A stretch of DNA of 64,000 bases, taken from positions 13,206,001-13,270,000 of the forward strand of contig JAYESD010000001.1 in NCBI GenBank assembly GCA_036927565.1, in the 5' to 3' direction. This document shows positions 9,574 through 20,507 of the stretch, piece by piece. Each line of letters opens with the position of its first letter. The stretch's first letter is position 1. Source of the DNA: Tuctoria greenei. Its lineage: Eukaryota; Streptophyta; Magnoliopsida; Poales; Poaceae. The notes beneath the pieces are model-generated. The model ran no database searches. It was not told where the DNA came from and saw only the letters and a program-made list of their open reading frames with translations. Made by a program: the position numbers and the translations under genes.

Positions 9574-11973
9574 AGGCTGAGCCTCAGGGCCCGAACCAAG
9601 AAGAGACCCCCACCCCCCACTGTGAGTTCCATTGACCAAGTGCCTTACGAGTCCCAGCCCCCAGAGGTCCAGCTAGACCCAGGGAGCCACATTCCCCAGG
9701 ATGCAGACGCATTGCAAGGAGCCCCGGACCCCCCAGGGAGGGTTTGGACCTCCCAACGGCCAGTCTACTACGTCAGTGAGGTCCTCCATGAAGCAAAAAC
9801 AAGATACTTGGAGGTACACAAACTACTGTATGCAGTGCTCATAGCATCAAGGAAGCTCCGTCATTACTTCTAGGCTCACCGGGTTTCAGTGGTCACCTCC
9901 TTCCCACTGAAGACTGTACTCCACAGCCCCAACTCGACTGGCAACATTGCCAAGTGGGCAGTGGAGCTGGCCGAGTTCAAGCTGGAGTTCTTACCTCGAC
10001 ATGCAGTCAAAAGCCAAGCACTGGCGGACTTCTTGGCCGAATGGACCCCATCGCCAAGCTACCCGGGGGGCGGGGGGGGGGGGGGGGGGGGGGCGGACAA
10101 CGGTGAAACGGTGCCCATGGCTCTAGTTTTCACCGAGACCCCTTGGACGCTCTACTTTGACGGCTCCTCGCGAAAGCAGGGGGCCGGGGCCGGGGTCCTG
10201 CTCCTCACCCCGATTGGGGAGCAGTTCAGGTACATGGTGCGCCTCGACTTCAAGGCGACAAACAACATGACAGAGTACGAATCCCTAATATTTGGGCTAA
10301 AGACCGCCCTGACTCTCAATGTCCGACAACTTCTGGCTAAAGGTGATTCCCGGCTAATCATCAAGCAAGCCAAAGGAGAGTGCAGCTGCAACGACCCTCA
10401 ATTAGCAGCATACTTGCTGCACGTCCGGAAGCTGGAAAAGGACTTTGAAGTCTTGGACTTGTGTCATGTACCCCGAGCCGACAACTCAATCACAGACGAC
10501 CTGTCAACGAAGGCCTCCACAGGGGCCCCAGTGCCTCAAGGAGTCTTTGCAAGGACGTTACCGCGACCAACCGCCCGGGTAGTCGAACCGGGTGAAGGGG
10601 GCGAGCCCAGCACCTCGAAGCTGGCAGTCCCGGCGACCCTGCTGCCATGGAGTCTGCCAAGGATCGTATGCGCCACCGGGGGCTCCGAGCTACCGGGCAC
10701 CCAAGATCCAGAGGCTCAAGTAAGTCCCGATGCATGGATCTCGGAGGTCCAGGACTACTTGAAAGACAATATCCTTCCTAAAGAACATGCCCTGGCATAA
10801 AGGATTGTTCGCATGGCTAAAAGGTACACGCTGGTGGAAGGGGATCTCTACCAGCGTGGCGCCAACGACATCCTACTGCAATGCATTACCCGGGAGGAGG
10901 GCTGCGACTTGCTCGCAAAGATCCATGGAGGCGAGTGTGGGAACCACGCGTCCTCCCACACGCTGGTCGGTAAAGCCTTTCGGCATGGCTTTTACTGGCC
11001 AACAGCACTCCAGGATGCCGCCGAGATGGTACAGAGATGGAAGGCGTGCCAGTTCCATGCCAAGCAGATCCACACACCAGCTCAGGCGCTGCAAATGATC
11101 CCTCCCTCATGGACATTCGTTGTATGGGGGTTGGACATCCTGGGACCCTTTCCCAGAGCCGTCTGAGGATTCCGGCATCTCTACGTCGCCGTAGATAAGT
11201 TCACCAAGTGGCCAGAAGCTGCCCTAGTTGTCACCATCAACAAGCAGTCAGCAGTAAAGTTCATCAAGTCGATCATCTGCTGGTTCGGGGTCCCGAACAG
11301 AATCATCACTGATAACGGGACCCAATTTACAAGTGCAGCGTTCCAGGAATACTGCGAGGACCTAGGGATCCAAGTCTGCTATGCATCCGTTGCTCATCCA
11401 GAGAGCAATGGGCAGGTCGAGAGGTCCAATGCATAGATCCTCGCAAGGGCATCAAGACTCGCACATTCTCACACCTTGAGAAGCATGGTGTAAATTGGGT
11501 GGATGAGCTTCCATGTGCGCTGTGGGCTAGCCGAACATCAACCAGCCGGGCCACGGGGGAAATGTCTTTCTTCTTGGTGTATGGGGCAGAGGCCGTCCTC
11601 CCCCCAGAAATTACCATGGGCTCCCCCCCGTGCCTGGAGGTATGATGAAGCCGCGCAGGACCAGCTCCGGCGTGAATACCTGGACCTCGTCGACGAGGGA
11701 CGAGGGCGAGCGGCTCTCCGAAATGCACGGTATAGGCAGGCGCTCCAGCGCTACCACCAGAGGACCGTGCGGAGTAGGGAGCTAAAGGTAGATGACCTGG
11801 TGTTGTGCCGCATACTCTCCCAGGAAGGGTTTAACAAACTCTCCCCCAGTTGGGAGGGTCCCTTTCGGGTAACAGAGGTTTGCCGCCCAAGATGCGTCCG
11901 CCTAGCTACGGAGGATGGACAACGATTACCCAACCAATGGAACATCGAGCACCTCCATAAGTTCTACCCCTAG
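9574..11973 (+). pseudogene. pol: Tat-A pol fragment: RNase H, aRNH, integrase
   Basis: Colinear with Tat-C 44090-46460. In order: linker and RNase H end (VYYVSEVLHEAKTRYLEVHK, about 9760-9830), connection region, second archaeal-type RNase H (LYFDGSSRKQGAGAG near 10150, TEYESLIFGLKTAL near 10275, GDSRLIIKQ near 10345), integrase zinc finger region (about 10920-11060), core with LDILGPF (about 11131), ITDNGTQF (about 11305) and PESNGQVER (about 11400), and C-terminal domain ending EHLHKFYP. Breaks: TAG near 9871, TAA near 10798, TGA near 11164, TAG near 11434, and frameshifts near 11440-11510. The zinc-finger CKAC reads WKAC here, losing a metal ligand. Not functional. Confidence 0.9.
10065..10093 (+). 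repeat. Expanded poly-G tract in Tat-A pol linker
   Basis: Six G, one C, then about 22 consecutive G between RNase H and aRNH. Tat-B and Tat-C have only a short G run here. The expansion reads as a run of nine glycines in frame. Could form G-quadruplexes, or could be a sequencing/assembly error. Confidence 0.85.
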
Positions 11974-12747
11974 ACCAGGGTTGGGACAATGTTATTTCTT
12001 TGTAAAAGTTACATATCGTATCAGGACAACACTTAGGCTAGGGGGATGGGGCTCCGAGTGCACATTCCGCTTAGCCTGGTCCAGAACCCTAAGTAGGTGC
12101 ACTCAACTCCATCTGACACCCAGTCTGGGTTATTCCCCTTGTAAAGACTGCTCCGTCTTATGAGAAACTACAATGAAAGAATGTTGTCCTGCCTGGTATA
12201 GGGTTTGTCAACTAAAAAATTATCTTTAATTTTTATGATGTTGCTGTAAGCCCGCCATAGCTCATGATCTATCATGAGTGTTGTCATTTTTCCCCTGCTT
12301 TAGCAATAGTGGGAGCCTTGCTGTTTGGATTGCAGGTGGGGTTGCTTGAGGTACCTGCAATGTGCCTGGGGCCTCGGGTGTGCCAATACTCGGGGGCCAG
12401 TGTCTCCAGATGGTCTCCCCCGGAAAAGGCTTACGCCGAGCGGGAGGTCCAGGGGCACAGCCTGCTTAGCCTGGTCCTGTACCCTAAGCCTGTGCGCTCT
12501 GCCTCCCCAGCGCTGCAGCCGAGTACTGGGGGCCAGATGGACCACCCTTGGGTAGTATGGACGACAAGTCCTAGGTGCAGATGCACTAAATTACCCAAGC
12601 CCCACGAGTCAGCCCAGGATCGTAAGTCAAGCGACACTACAAAAAGAGCAGGGGTGAAGTGACTAGCGGACAGAATTACTTCTCCTTTTTGATCTATATA
12701 CAGGTCTTTGAGGAAGTTATTCCGGCAACCACCGTCAGAGTACCCGC
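11974..12747 (+). other. Tat-A 3' untranslated region
   Basis: No credible gene. Closely matches 34388-35170 (Tat-B) and 46461-47087 (Tat-C), including a conserved AT block (about 12213-12245, AAATTATCTTTAATTTTTAT) and the block around 12330-12500. Similarity at DNA level in all three copies without a shared open frame suggests non-coding element sequence. Confidence 0.75.
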
Positions 12748-13022
12748 GAAGACAGTGGGCACCGCCGGACTGAAGCTCCGGCGGCACCCCCAGGGGGCCC
12801 GCTGTCGACCTCTCACTGAAGATGGCGAGCACCGCCAGACTGAAGCTCCGGTGGCACCCCCAGGGGCCCGCTGTCGACCTCTCACTAAAGATGGCGGGCA
12901 CTGCCGGACTGGAGCTCCGGCGGCACCACCAGGGGGCCCGCTGTCGACCTCTCAACAAAGATGGTGGCCACCGCCGGACTGAAGCTCTGGTGGCGCCCCT
13001 AGGGGGCCTGCTGTCGATGTAC
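12748..13022 (+). repeat. 70-bp tandem repeat in Tat-A 3' region, 4 units
   Basis: Units start near 12748, 12818, 12887 and 12957 (69-70 bp each). Each contains GCCGGACTGAAGCTCCGG-like sequence and, in most units, CAGGGGGCCCGCTGTCGAC. Tat-B has three units at 35171-35377; Tat-C lost them in a deletion. Confidence 0.9.
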
Positions 13023-13340
13023 CTGCATGCTCAGCTACGACAATGCTACCTACGCATCCTAGGCTCCCCCTGCACCCGTCTGCCCTAAGTCCTAAGTGTA
13101 TGACAGGTGTGCCCATAACAACTGGCCACGCCTGTCAGGGGGCCATACTTTTGGGGACGGCAGGTCCTGGAAGCCAAGGAACAACAAGCAGCTAGAAGAC
13201 ATTGCTGGAAATAAAAACAAGCTGAGTATAAAAGGCACCACAAACGGATTTTTTATTACACAAATAAAAAGTTTGTTGCCACAACCAACCACAAGACAAA
13301 AGCAGAAAGAGAAAAACTTAAACAAGCGCCCGGGGAGCCC
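13023..13340. other. Tat-A spacer between 70-bp repeats and antisense gene
   Basis: Conserved with 35378-35690 of Tat-B. It would form the 3' flank of the antisense gene. No gene recognised. Confidence 0.6.
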
Positions 13341-16325
13341 TCAGCCACTCCGCTGGAACCTTGAGGCGATGAGTGCCACCACATCCGAAACTTCAGACTT
13401 GGCGGCCTCTTCCCTCTCGGCGATGGGCCCCTCGAGGACCGTCTGCAGAGAGACATTGGGGTACCAGCTCCGGTAGCAGGACAGGATGTGCGTTGCCACC
13501 TCCTTCACCAGCATCCTCCCCTCTGCCTCCAGCTGGTTGTCGAGGATGGCCCCCAGCGAACGCATCCTCGAGCTGGTGGAGTCCAGTGCCGAGAACACCT
13601 GGCTCACCTTCTACACTGGTTCCCCCACGCGCACTGGGCTGAAGCCGAGCGGCACCAGAGCCGAGTCGGCGCCACCAAGGAACTCCCAGACCTTCCGGGC
13701 CTCAGCAGAGCGCGACGCCCGGAGCTCCTGCACCTCCGGCTGGGCCGTCGCCAACGCCCGGGGGCCGCCGTCTAGGAACTGCTTCTCCTTGGCCGCCAGG
13801 GCCCTCTCGCGCTCGCCGACCCCCTTCTTGCGGCGGTCCAAGTCACCCTCCTTGAGGGCGACATTGAACTCGCGGTTCAGGAGGGCCTGGCACTCAACGG
13901 ATTGGGCCTGCTGCGCCTTAGCCACGGCGGCTTCCCGGCGGTCTAGCTCAGCAGCGCGGACTCTCGCCCCTTCCTACTGGAGGATGAGCCCGCGGCAGGT
14001 TGCCTCCACCTCGGCCTGCTTCGCCGCTAGCTCCTGCTCCCGTTCGGCTAGAGCAGCCTCTCGGAGGGACAGCAGGTGCTGAAGGTCCTCGCAGGACTGG
14101 AGGCGGGAGCTGGCTTCAGCGTGGATAGCCTCGGCGTCTGCCTTCAGCTTTTGGGTGACGGCGTCCTGCTGGGCGATGAGGTCGCGCTCCTGCTCGAGGA
14201 TCTTCATCTCCTCCCGAACAACCGCCTCCCGCTGGGCCGCTCGGCTCTTTGCCAGCCAGGTCCGGGGCTCCAGGGTCCTCGCCCATTCCAGGAGCCGGTT
14301 GTCCTCGTCCTCAAGCTGCCCTTTCTCCCGGGCGAGGGTCACCTGGGCCTGCCGAAAGCCGGAGTAGGCCACTGCCATAGCCTCAGACAGGGGGAGAGGC
14401 TCAACCGTAGCAACGGGTCCCTGCCTCCCCACTTCTTCAATATAGTCCTCCATATGGAGGACCACTGGGGATACGGGGACCAGGGCCCCCTCCCCGATGG
14501 CAGCACCCGGGGCGGTAGCGCCAACCGACGCAGCGGTGTCGGAGGGCGCGGCGACATCGGCCCGCACGGAGTAGCCGGTGGATGCGGAGTCGTTGGCGGG
14601 CGTGGCAGCGGTCGTTTGTGCGCGCGGCTGGGCTTCGGTAGCCGCTGTGAGGGTCTCGGGCACGGAGGCCCAGGGCACCCCGGCGGCAGCAGCCCGGTGC
14701 ATCGGAGCAGGGCCCGAGGCTGCAGAAGATCCCCGCGAGCCGGCTGGAGCGGCAAACCCCCCAGCAGAAGTGCCCGCGGGTGGAGGTGGAGTAGCTATGG
14801 TGGCGCTGAAATCAAGCAAACTCAGATCATAAGAAAATGACAGGGTAGGCGCACAGCAAAGAACACCCAAGGTAAAATCTGTGCAAGCTTACCGAGGGAC
14901 GCTGAAGTTCCACCGCTTCCCGAAAGGGTTGGGGGGGGGGTTCGGACCCCCCGAACCCACGGCGGGGGCCGCTGAGTGTGCTCGGGGCCCCTGTGGTGGT
15001 GGCGTCGGCGGCACCCCCGAGGTCTGGCGCCCCTCTGAACGGAGAGGGAACGTTGGGGTCCCGTCGGTGTTGAGGAGCCTCCCCCTCTTGCGCGTGGAGG
15101 ACTCGAGAGGCAAAGTGGCGCCATCGGCGCCCCCTAACGACGAGCGCGACAGGGCTCCGGAGTCCTGACGAGGGGCAGAAGGGGCCGGCGGCGACGACTG
15201 AGCGCGCTTCTTAGGGATCGGGTCCGGCACCGGAACCGGCACTTTCCCCTTCCCCTTGTCGGCAGAGGCGTCGACGCCACCCCGTGGACGATGCTGGGGC
15301 CTGCTCGAGGAGTCGTCACTTGAAGAACCGTCGTCGCTTAAGGGAGCCTCGCCTCCCTCAGCATCTTCGACGATGTTAACCCCCCGGAATGGGTCCCCGA
15401 TCTGGCGCTGCGCTAGCCTAGACTCATCGAGGATCGGCATTGTCTTCAGCAGCTGCCTCCTCAGCTCGGAGTCCGAGCACAAGGGGCGGTAGGCCGATGG
15501 AAGAGCCAGTGCCTCAGGGGAGATGTCATCGGGGCAGACCCGGGTCAGCATGTCGAGCAGCTGCTGCTCGCCCAGGTTGGAGTCGAGGCCGGTCTCAAGC
15601 CGAGTGCAGTCCAACAGGCCGGTGAACATCGACGCTGGACGGGCGCGGTGCTGGAGCGGAGCTATGCGACGGGACATGAAGTCCCTCAGCACCATGGCAG
15701 ACGACAGCCTGTGGTCCGCCAACATCTGGATCCTCTCCAGCACCGGGTTGAACGCCTCCTCCAGCTTTGGGAGCTCCTCCCAGAATGACCGCTCGGAGTA
15801 GGGGATCCTGGTGGGGAGGCACATCCGGTCGTGGGCCTCGGCCTTGGTGATCATCCAATCTTCACGCCACAGCTCCCACCGTGCTCAGTTGAAGGAAGCA
15901 ATGTACCTCGTGGGGACCTTTGTCCGGCGCTCGAAGTAGTAGGCGCCGAGGTGCTCCTTCGAGCTCCTGCCGGTGGCCCTCAGTACAAAAAAGTACCGAA
16001 AGAGCTTCACCGACGGCATCACCCCCACGAACATCTCGCGGAGGTGAGCGAAGACCGCCAGCATGGCGATCGAGTTCGGCACGAGGTGGTGGAGTTGGAG
16101 GCCGAAGGTCTCCAAGAGCATGACCAGGAAGGCAGATGCTGGCGGGATGAAGCCGGCCAGCACATACGACGAAAAGAGAACCATCTCCCCGGCGGAGAGG
16201 CTCAGCGGGAGCCTCCCGGGACGGAGCCACATCTCCCGCTCAGGAGTATGCCAGCCGAGAAGCCGGTGCATGGGGGCCAGGTCAGCGGACCTGGACAGCC
16301 TGGACTTGGGCAAGATGCTCGCCAT
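13341..16325 (-). pseudogene. Tat-A antisense gene (Transposase_28 'gypsy type transposon' domain + coiled coil), two exons
   Basis: Antisense extra gene typical of Tat elements; function unknown. Exon 1 (16325 to 14893) starts at MASILPKS, chosen because Tat-B has the same start; a longer frame from 16463 is possible. It has a conserved helical domain (SSYVLAGFIPPASAFLVMLL, FVLRATGRSSKEHLGAYYF) of the kind filed as Transposase_28, then a Ser/Pro/basic low-complexity region. Exon 2 (14805 to 13341) is an Ala-rich segment then a long heptad-rich coiled coil ending RFQRSG. The intron at 14806-14892 removes an in-frame TAA and joins the frames. Breaks: TGA near 15889 between the domain and the rest, TAG near 13978, TAG near 13614. 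The coiled coil suggests a multimerising structural or regulatory protein (inference). Confidence 0.8.
14806..14892 (-). other. Putative 87-bp intron in Tat-A antisense gene
   Basis: On the minus strand the segment begins GTAAGC and ends TTGATTTCAG. Without splicing exon 1 meets TAA at once; with splicing CG|C GCC joins exon 1 to the Ala-rich exon 2 in frame. Tat-B has a segment of the same length at the same place (37259-37345) with a GTAAGT donor but acceptor AA in place of AG. Confidence 0.7.
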
Positions 16326-16871
16326 GAGGGTTGAAGGAGGAGGTTCTGGACGGGGAGATTGGGAGCTGGAGCGCAAGAGCTGGGCTTGAGGCAAAAAGCA
16401 CGAGCGCAGGGGTGCAGAGGCGGGAGAAAGGACCCTCAGGGGGAAAGTTCTATTTTTATGCACCTCTGCAGGCCAACAGGCGCAAAAGTGTGAATCGCCG
16501 CAACCTCAGTAGAAGAGCAATGGTCCCACGTAGGCAATGACATGAGGGCCCGGGTCCCTCGACAAAGAAGGCGAGTCGGGTGGCTAGCTATACGGGAGGT
16601 AACTCGGCAGTTTCCGAAAGAGCAAAAGCAGCGGAGGTGCAGGAGCCATCCTGGGAACCACCGCAGTTAAAGCATGATTGAAGGCAGAAGTCATGTCGCG
16701 CGGCGCCTGTCAGCACCACCACTTACCAGAAGGGGACACGTTGCCACAATGGCAGGGGCATGTTGCCTTGTGTACTGCCCCGAAGTGGAATCAAAATAGT
16801 TGTGCGGGAAGAAAAGGAAGAAGACCCCACCTCGGTATCGACGACTCTCTCGAGGTGGGCTCGGGGGCCAC
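16326..16871. other. Tat-A region between antisense gene and 3' LTR, including polypurine tract
   Basis: No gene seen. Holds the candidate antisense promoter and, next to the LTR, a purine-rich tract (about 16850-16869, GAGGTGGGCTCGGGGG) serving as polypurine primer for plus-strand synthesis. Conserved with 38746-39293. Confidence 0.65.
16451..16460 (-). promoter_or_regulatory. TATA-like box upstream of Tat-A antisense gene
   Basis: Minus strand CATAAAAATA, 126 bp upstream of the chosen ATG (16325). Tat-B has AATAAAAAG at the same distance (38871-38880 relative to 38745). Confidence 0.35.
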
Positions 16872-17903
16872 TGTCGGTACCCCGCAGACCGGGTACCCCC
16901 GCACACAGGGAGAAAACCGCTAAGGACTCTGCCTCTACTTAAGAGGCCGAATCCGAGGCTGCCACGTCGTGGAGGGAAGGACGAGATCCTACCTCTCCGC
17001 CGGGGGAGGCTCCCAAGCTACCACGTGGCCAGCAGAACTGGACCCTCGCCTCCCCGCTGAGGCGGGCTCCGGAGGCGCCACATGGTCAATCGGGACCTCG
17101 GGGCCAGGCCTGCTCCCTTGCAGGGAAGGGCACCGAAACTACCACATGGCCTGCAGGGCTGAGCCTCCACCCCTCTATAGGGGTGGGCTCCGGATGCACC
17201 ACGTGGCCTGTTCCGTCAAGTGCTCGACTCCCCACAGAGGCAGGCTCCGGCGCAACCACGTGGAGGACGGCCGACTCGGTGTGGTAGGACGCCGCAGTAA
17301 AGGAAGGCGTGCACTGCTCAGACAGGCATTAAGTACACGCGCCTTCCCCAAGCAAGCTGAGTCGCGCATGCGAAGGTCAAGGCTCTAGTGTCCTGTCTTG
17401 TCCAAGTAGCCGATACAGACCCACGCCGCAAGACGGACGAATGGGTCGCGAGGACAATGGACGTGCACTACCATCATCACCCACTATGTGTAGCCCTGGC
17501 GCATGACGCAACAGGACGGCGCATTGACACACCTGACAAAGGGAAGTAGATAGCAATTAATCCTAGATCTTGTATAGGATTTGGCTCTTCCCGAGACCAC
17601 CTGTCGGGTCCTGGGGCCCACCTTGTGACTGTAGAGTCCTTGAACTATAAAAGGACTTTGCAGATGACCTTCGCGAGGGATCGAAAAATTAGACTAAGAC
17701 TCATACACGCTCAAGAAAAGCAATACACAAACACTCCCGTGGACGTAGGGTGTTATGCTCCGGTGGCCCGAACCACGTAAACCCTCTGTGTTCATCATCC
17801 TGCTGCGTTCGATCTCCTGGGACTAGCCCTCGTGAATCCAAAGAACCTCCGCGAGCTGCTCTCTAAGCAGGTCCAGGGGAAGTGTCATTTACGACCTTCG
17901 ACA
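16872..17903 (+). repeat. 3' LTR of Tat-A
   Basis: Begins TGTCGGTACCCCGCAGACC and ends CCTTCGACA, about 1032 bp. Internal 57-bp subrepeats (GGCTCCGGGGCTGCCACGTGG type) are present in about two to three degenerate units at 16960-17215. Matches the Tat-B LTR at 39294 onward. Confidence 0.92.
17646..17653 (+). promoter_or_regulatory. TATA box in Tat-A LTR
   Basis: TATAAAAG, matched by 40231-40238 in the Tat-B LTR at the same relative place. Confidence 0.65.
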
Positions 17904-20212
17904 GTGTCTTTGGGGTTTCTGCAGGGAAGCTCATTGGTTTCTTAGTCTCGCACCGAGGTATTGAAGCTAACCCAGAGAAGATTAAGGCATTAGAACTGAT
18001 GCAGCCACCTGCCCGCATCAAGGATGTGCAGAAGCTTGCAGGGTGTTTGGCAACCCTCAGCCGGTTCATCTCAAGACTGGCTGAGCGAGCGCTACCCTTC
18101 TTCAAGATTCTACAGAAGTCGGGTTCCTTTGTGTGGACCGAGGAAGCGGAAGTGGTGTTCCAGGAGCTCAAGAAGCACCTAACGGCGCTACCCATCATGG
18201 TGGCGCCAGAACCCGGCGAACCACTCCTGCTATACATCACCGCAACAGCGGAGGTAGTCAGCATGGTCTTGGTTGCAGAGCGGCTGGAGCTACTGCCGCA
18301 GCAAGCACCCGAGGGATCCCCTAGGGAGGAAGCTGAGCCTGAGGGCCCGGACCCAGCAGAGGACCCCCTCACTGTGTGCTCCAGTGACCAAGTGCCCTCC
18401 GGGTCCCAACCCCTGGAGGTCTGACTAGATCCTGGGGGCCACATTCCCCAAGACGCAGACGCATTGCAAGGAGCCCCGGACCCCCCCAGGGAGGGTTTGG
18501 ACCTCCCAGCGGCCAGTCTACTACATCAGTGAGGTCCTCCATGAAGCAAAAACAAGATATCTAGAGGTACACAAGCTGTTGTATGCAGTGCTCATAGCGT
18601 CGAGGAAGCTCCAGCATTACTTCCAGGCTCATCGGATTTTAGTGGTCACCTCTTTCCCACTAAAACCGCACTCCATAGCCCCAACTCGACTGGCAACGTC
18701 GCTAAGTGGGCAGCGGAGCTGGCGGAGTTCAAGCTAGAGTTCTTACCTCGACATGCAGTCAAGAGCCATGCACTGGCGGACTTCTTGGCAGAATGGACTC
18801 TATCGCCAAGCAACCCAGGTTGCCCGGACAACAGAGAAACGGTGCCCAAGGCCCCAGTTTTCACCGAAATCCCCTGTATGCTCTACTTCGACGGCTCCGT
18901 GCGGAAGCAGGGGGTCGGGGCCGGGGTCCTGCTCCTCACCCCGACTGGGGAGCAGTTCAAGTACATGGTGCGCCTCGACTTCAAGGTGACTAACAACATG
19001 GCAGAATACGAGGCCCTAGTCTTTGGGTTGAAAACTGCCCTGACTCTCAATGTTCGTTAGCTTCTGGCTAGAGGTGATTCTCAGCTAATCATCAAGCAAG
19101 CCAAAGGGGAGTGCAGCTACAAGAACCCTTAGCTGGCAACATACTTGTTGCATGTCCGGAAGCTGGAGAAGGACTTTGAAGTCTTGGAACTGTGCCATGT
19201 ACCCCGAGCTGACAACTCAATCGCAGATGACCTGTCAACGAAGGCCTCCACAGGGGCCCCCGTGCCCGAGGGAGTCTTTGCAAGGGCGTTACCGCGACCA
19301 ACCGCCCGGGCAGTCGAACCGGGTGAAGGGGGTGAGCCCAGCACCTCGAAGCTGGCAGACCCGGCGGCCCTGCTACCATGGAGTCCGCCAAGGATCGTAT
19401 GCGCCACCGGGGGCTCCGAGCTACCGGGCGCCCAAGATCCAGAGGCTCAAGCAAGTCCCGATGCATGGATCTCGGAGGTCCGTGACTACTTGAAAGACAA
19501 CATCCTTCACGAAGAACATGCCCTAGCAGAAAGGATAGTCCGCATGGCAAAGAGGTACACACTGGTGGAAGGGGATCTCTACCGGCGTGGCGCCAACAAC
19601 ATCCTGCTGCGATGCATTACCCGGGAGGAGGGCTGTGACTTGCTCGTAGAGATCCATGGAGGCGAGTCTGGGAACCGTGCCTCATCCCGCACGCTGGTCG
19701 GTAAAGCCTTTCGGCATGGCTTTTACTGGCCGACAGCACTCCAGGATGCCGCCGAGATGGTCAGGAGATGCAAGGCGTGCCTATTCCATGCCAAGCAGAT
19801 CCACACGCCAGCTCAGGCACTCCAAATGATCCCTCCCTCATGGCCATTCGCTGTATGGAGGTTGGATATCCTGGGACCCTTTCCCAGAGCCGTCAGAGGA
19901 TTTCAGCACCTCTACGTCGCCGTAGACAAGTTCACCAAGTGGCCGGAAGCCGCCCCAGTTGTCACCATCAACAAGCAGTCAGCAGTCAAATTCATCAAGT
20001 CGATTGCCTGCTGATTCGGCGTCCCGAACAGAATCATCACTGATAACGGGACCCAGTTCACAAGTGCAGCGTTCCAGGAACACTGCGAGGACCTTGGGAT
20101 CCAAGTCTAATATGCATCTGTTGCTCATCCAGAGAGCAATGGATAGGTCGAGAGGGCCAATGTAGAGATCCTCAAGGGCCTCAAGACTCGCACATTCTCA
20201 CACCTTGAGAAG
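17904..20212 (+). pseudogene. pol: Tat-B pol fragment: RT C-terminus, RNase H, aRNH, integrase N-terminal part
   Basis: RT thumb region (LIGFLVSHRGIEANPEKIKA near 17930) and RNase H start (FVWTEEAEVVFQELKKHL near 18125), acidic linker, RNase H end, connection, aRNH (LYFDGSVRKQGVGAG near 18890; EYEALVFGLKTAL), integrase zinc finger with intact CKAC near 19770, core LDILGPF near 19863 and ITDNGTQF near 20035. Breaks: TGA at 18422, an extra C in a C run near 18481, a deletion near 18660, TAG near 19058 and 19129, TGA near 20012, TAA near 20108, TAG near 20143. Coding stops at 20212, where the solo LTR target duplication AGAAG is. Confidence 0.9.
20208..20212 (+). repeat. Target site duplication AGAAG (left) of solo LTR
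   Basis: AGAAG repeated at 33894-33898; the undisturbed target is visible in Tat-C (about 45965). Confidence 0.9.
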
Positions 20213-20375
20213 TGTGACACCCGATTCTGAAAAACGAACCAAGTGCAGTGTATGTGTGCCCAGGATGTTCATCACACATACACAAATGAATCACAAACGG
20301 AAATCAGAATTTAACCATGTCACGAATACCAAATATACCTTGATTCTATTGCAGCAGAAAATAAACTAGCGTAGG
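20213..20375 (-). repeat. Solo LTR, segment 1
   Basis: The U5-end 163 bp of the solo LTR, ending at GTAGG, the target of Tekay-1. Confidence 0.88.
20371..20375 (+). repeat. Target site duplication GTAGG (left) of Tekay-1
   Basis: GTAGG repeated at 31025-31029. Confidence 0.92.
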
Positions 20376-20507
20376 TGTAACACCCTCATTTTCATGCATC
20401 ATGCCCTGCATGCACTCATATACATGTTTAACATTAACCCATAAAAAGAGGAACAAGTTTAAAATTTATTTGGAACAAAACCGCACTTAAAAATGTAGGA
20501 AAGTGCA

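Larger units (their letters stand above)
9574..17903 (+). mobile_element. Tat-A: 3' part of a Tat/Retand-lineage Ty3/gypsy element
   Basis: Plus-strand gypsy remnant continuing from the right edge of Copia-1: RNase H, second (aRNH) RNase H, integrase, long 3' non-coding region with 70-bp repeats, an antisense gene, a polypurine tract and a 3' LTR ending at 17903. The 5' half must lie left of Copia-1, outside the window. The base after the LTR continues Tat-B reverse transcriptase coding sequence (homologous to 43664 onward in Tat-C), so Tat-A is inserted in Tat-B; the right flanking 5-mer is GTGTC. Dual RNase H and an antisense gene are known traits of the Tat lineage. Confidence 0.92.

Noticed and set aside
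12300..12958. Minus-strand frames across the Tat 3' UTR and 70-bp repeats
   Set aside because: Not shared between Tat-A, Tat-B and Tat-C at protein level; repetitive and without domains.
15885..16325. Reading the Transposase_28-like domain as a DNA transposon
   Set aside because: The domain name is historical; the gene sits antisense between pol and 3' LTR in each Tat copy, with no terminal inverted repeats.
17904..20212. Host gene fragment between Tat-A and the solo LTR
   Set aside because: Sequence is colinear with Tat-C pol from 43664 to 45968, so it is element coding sequence.
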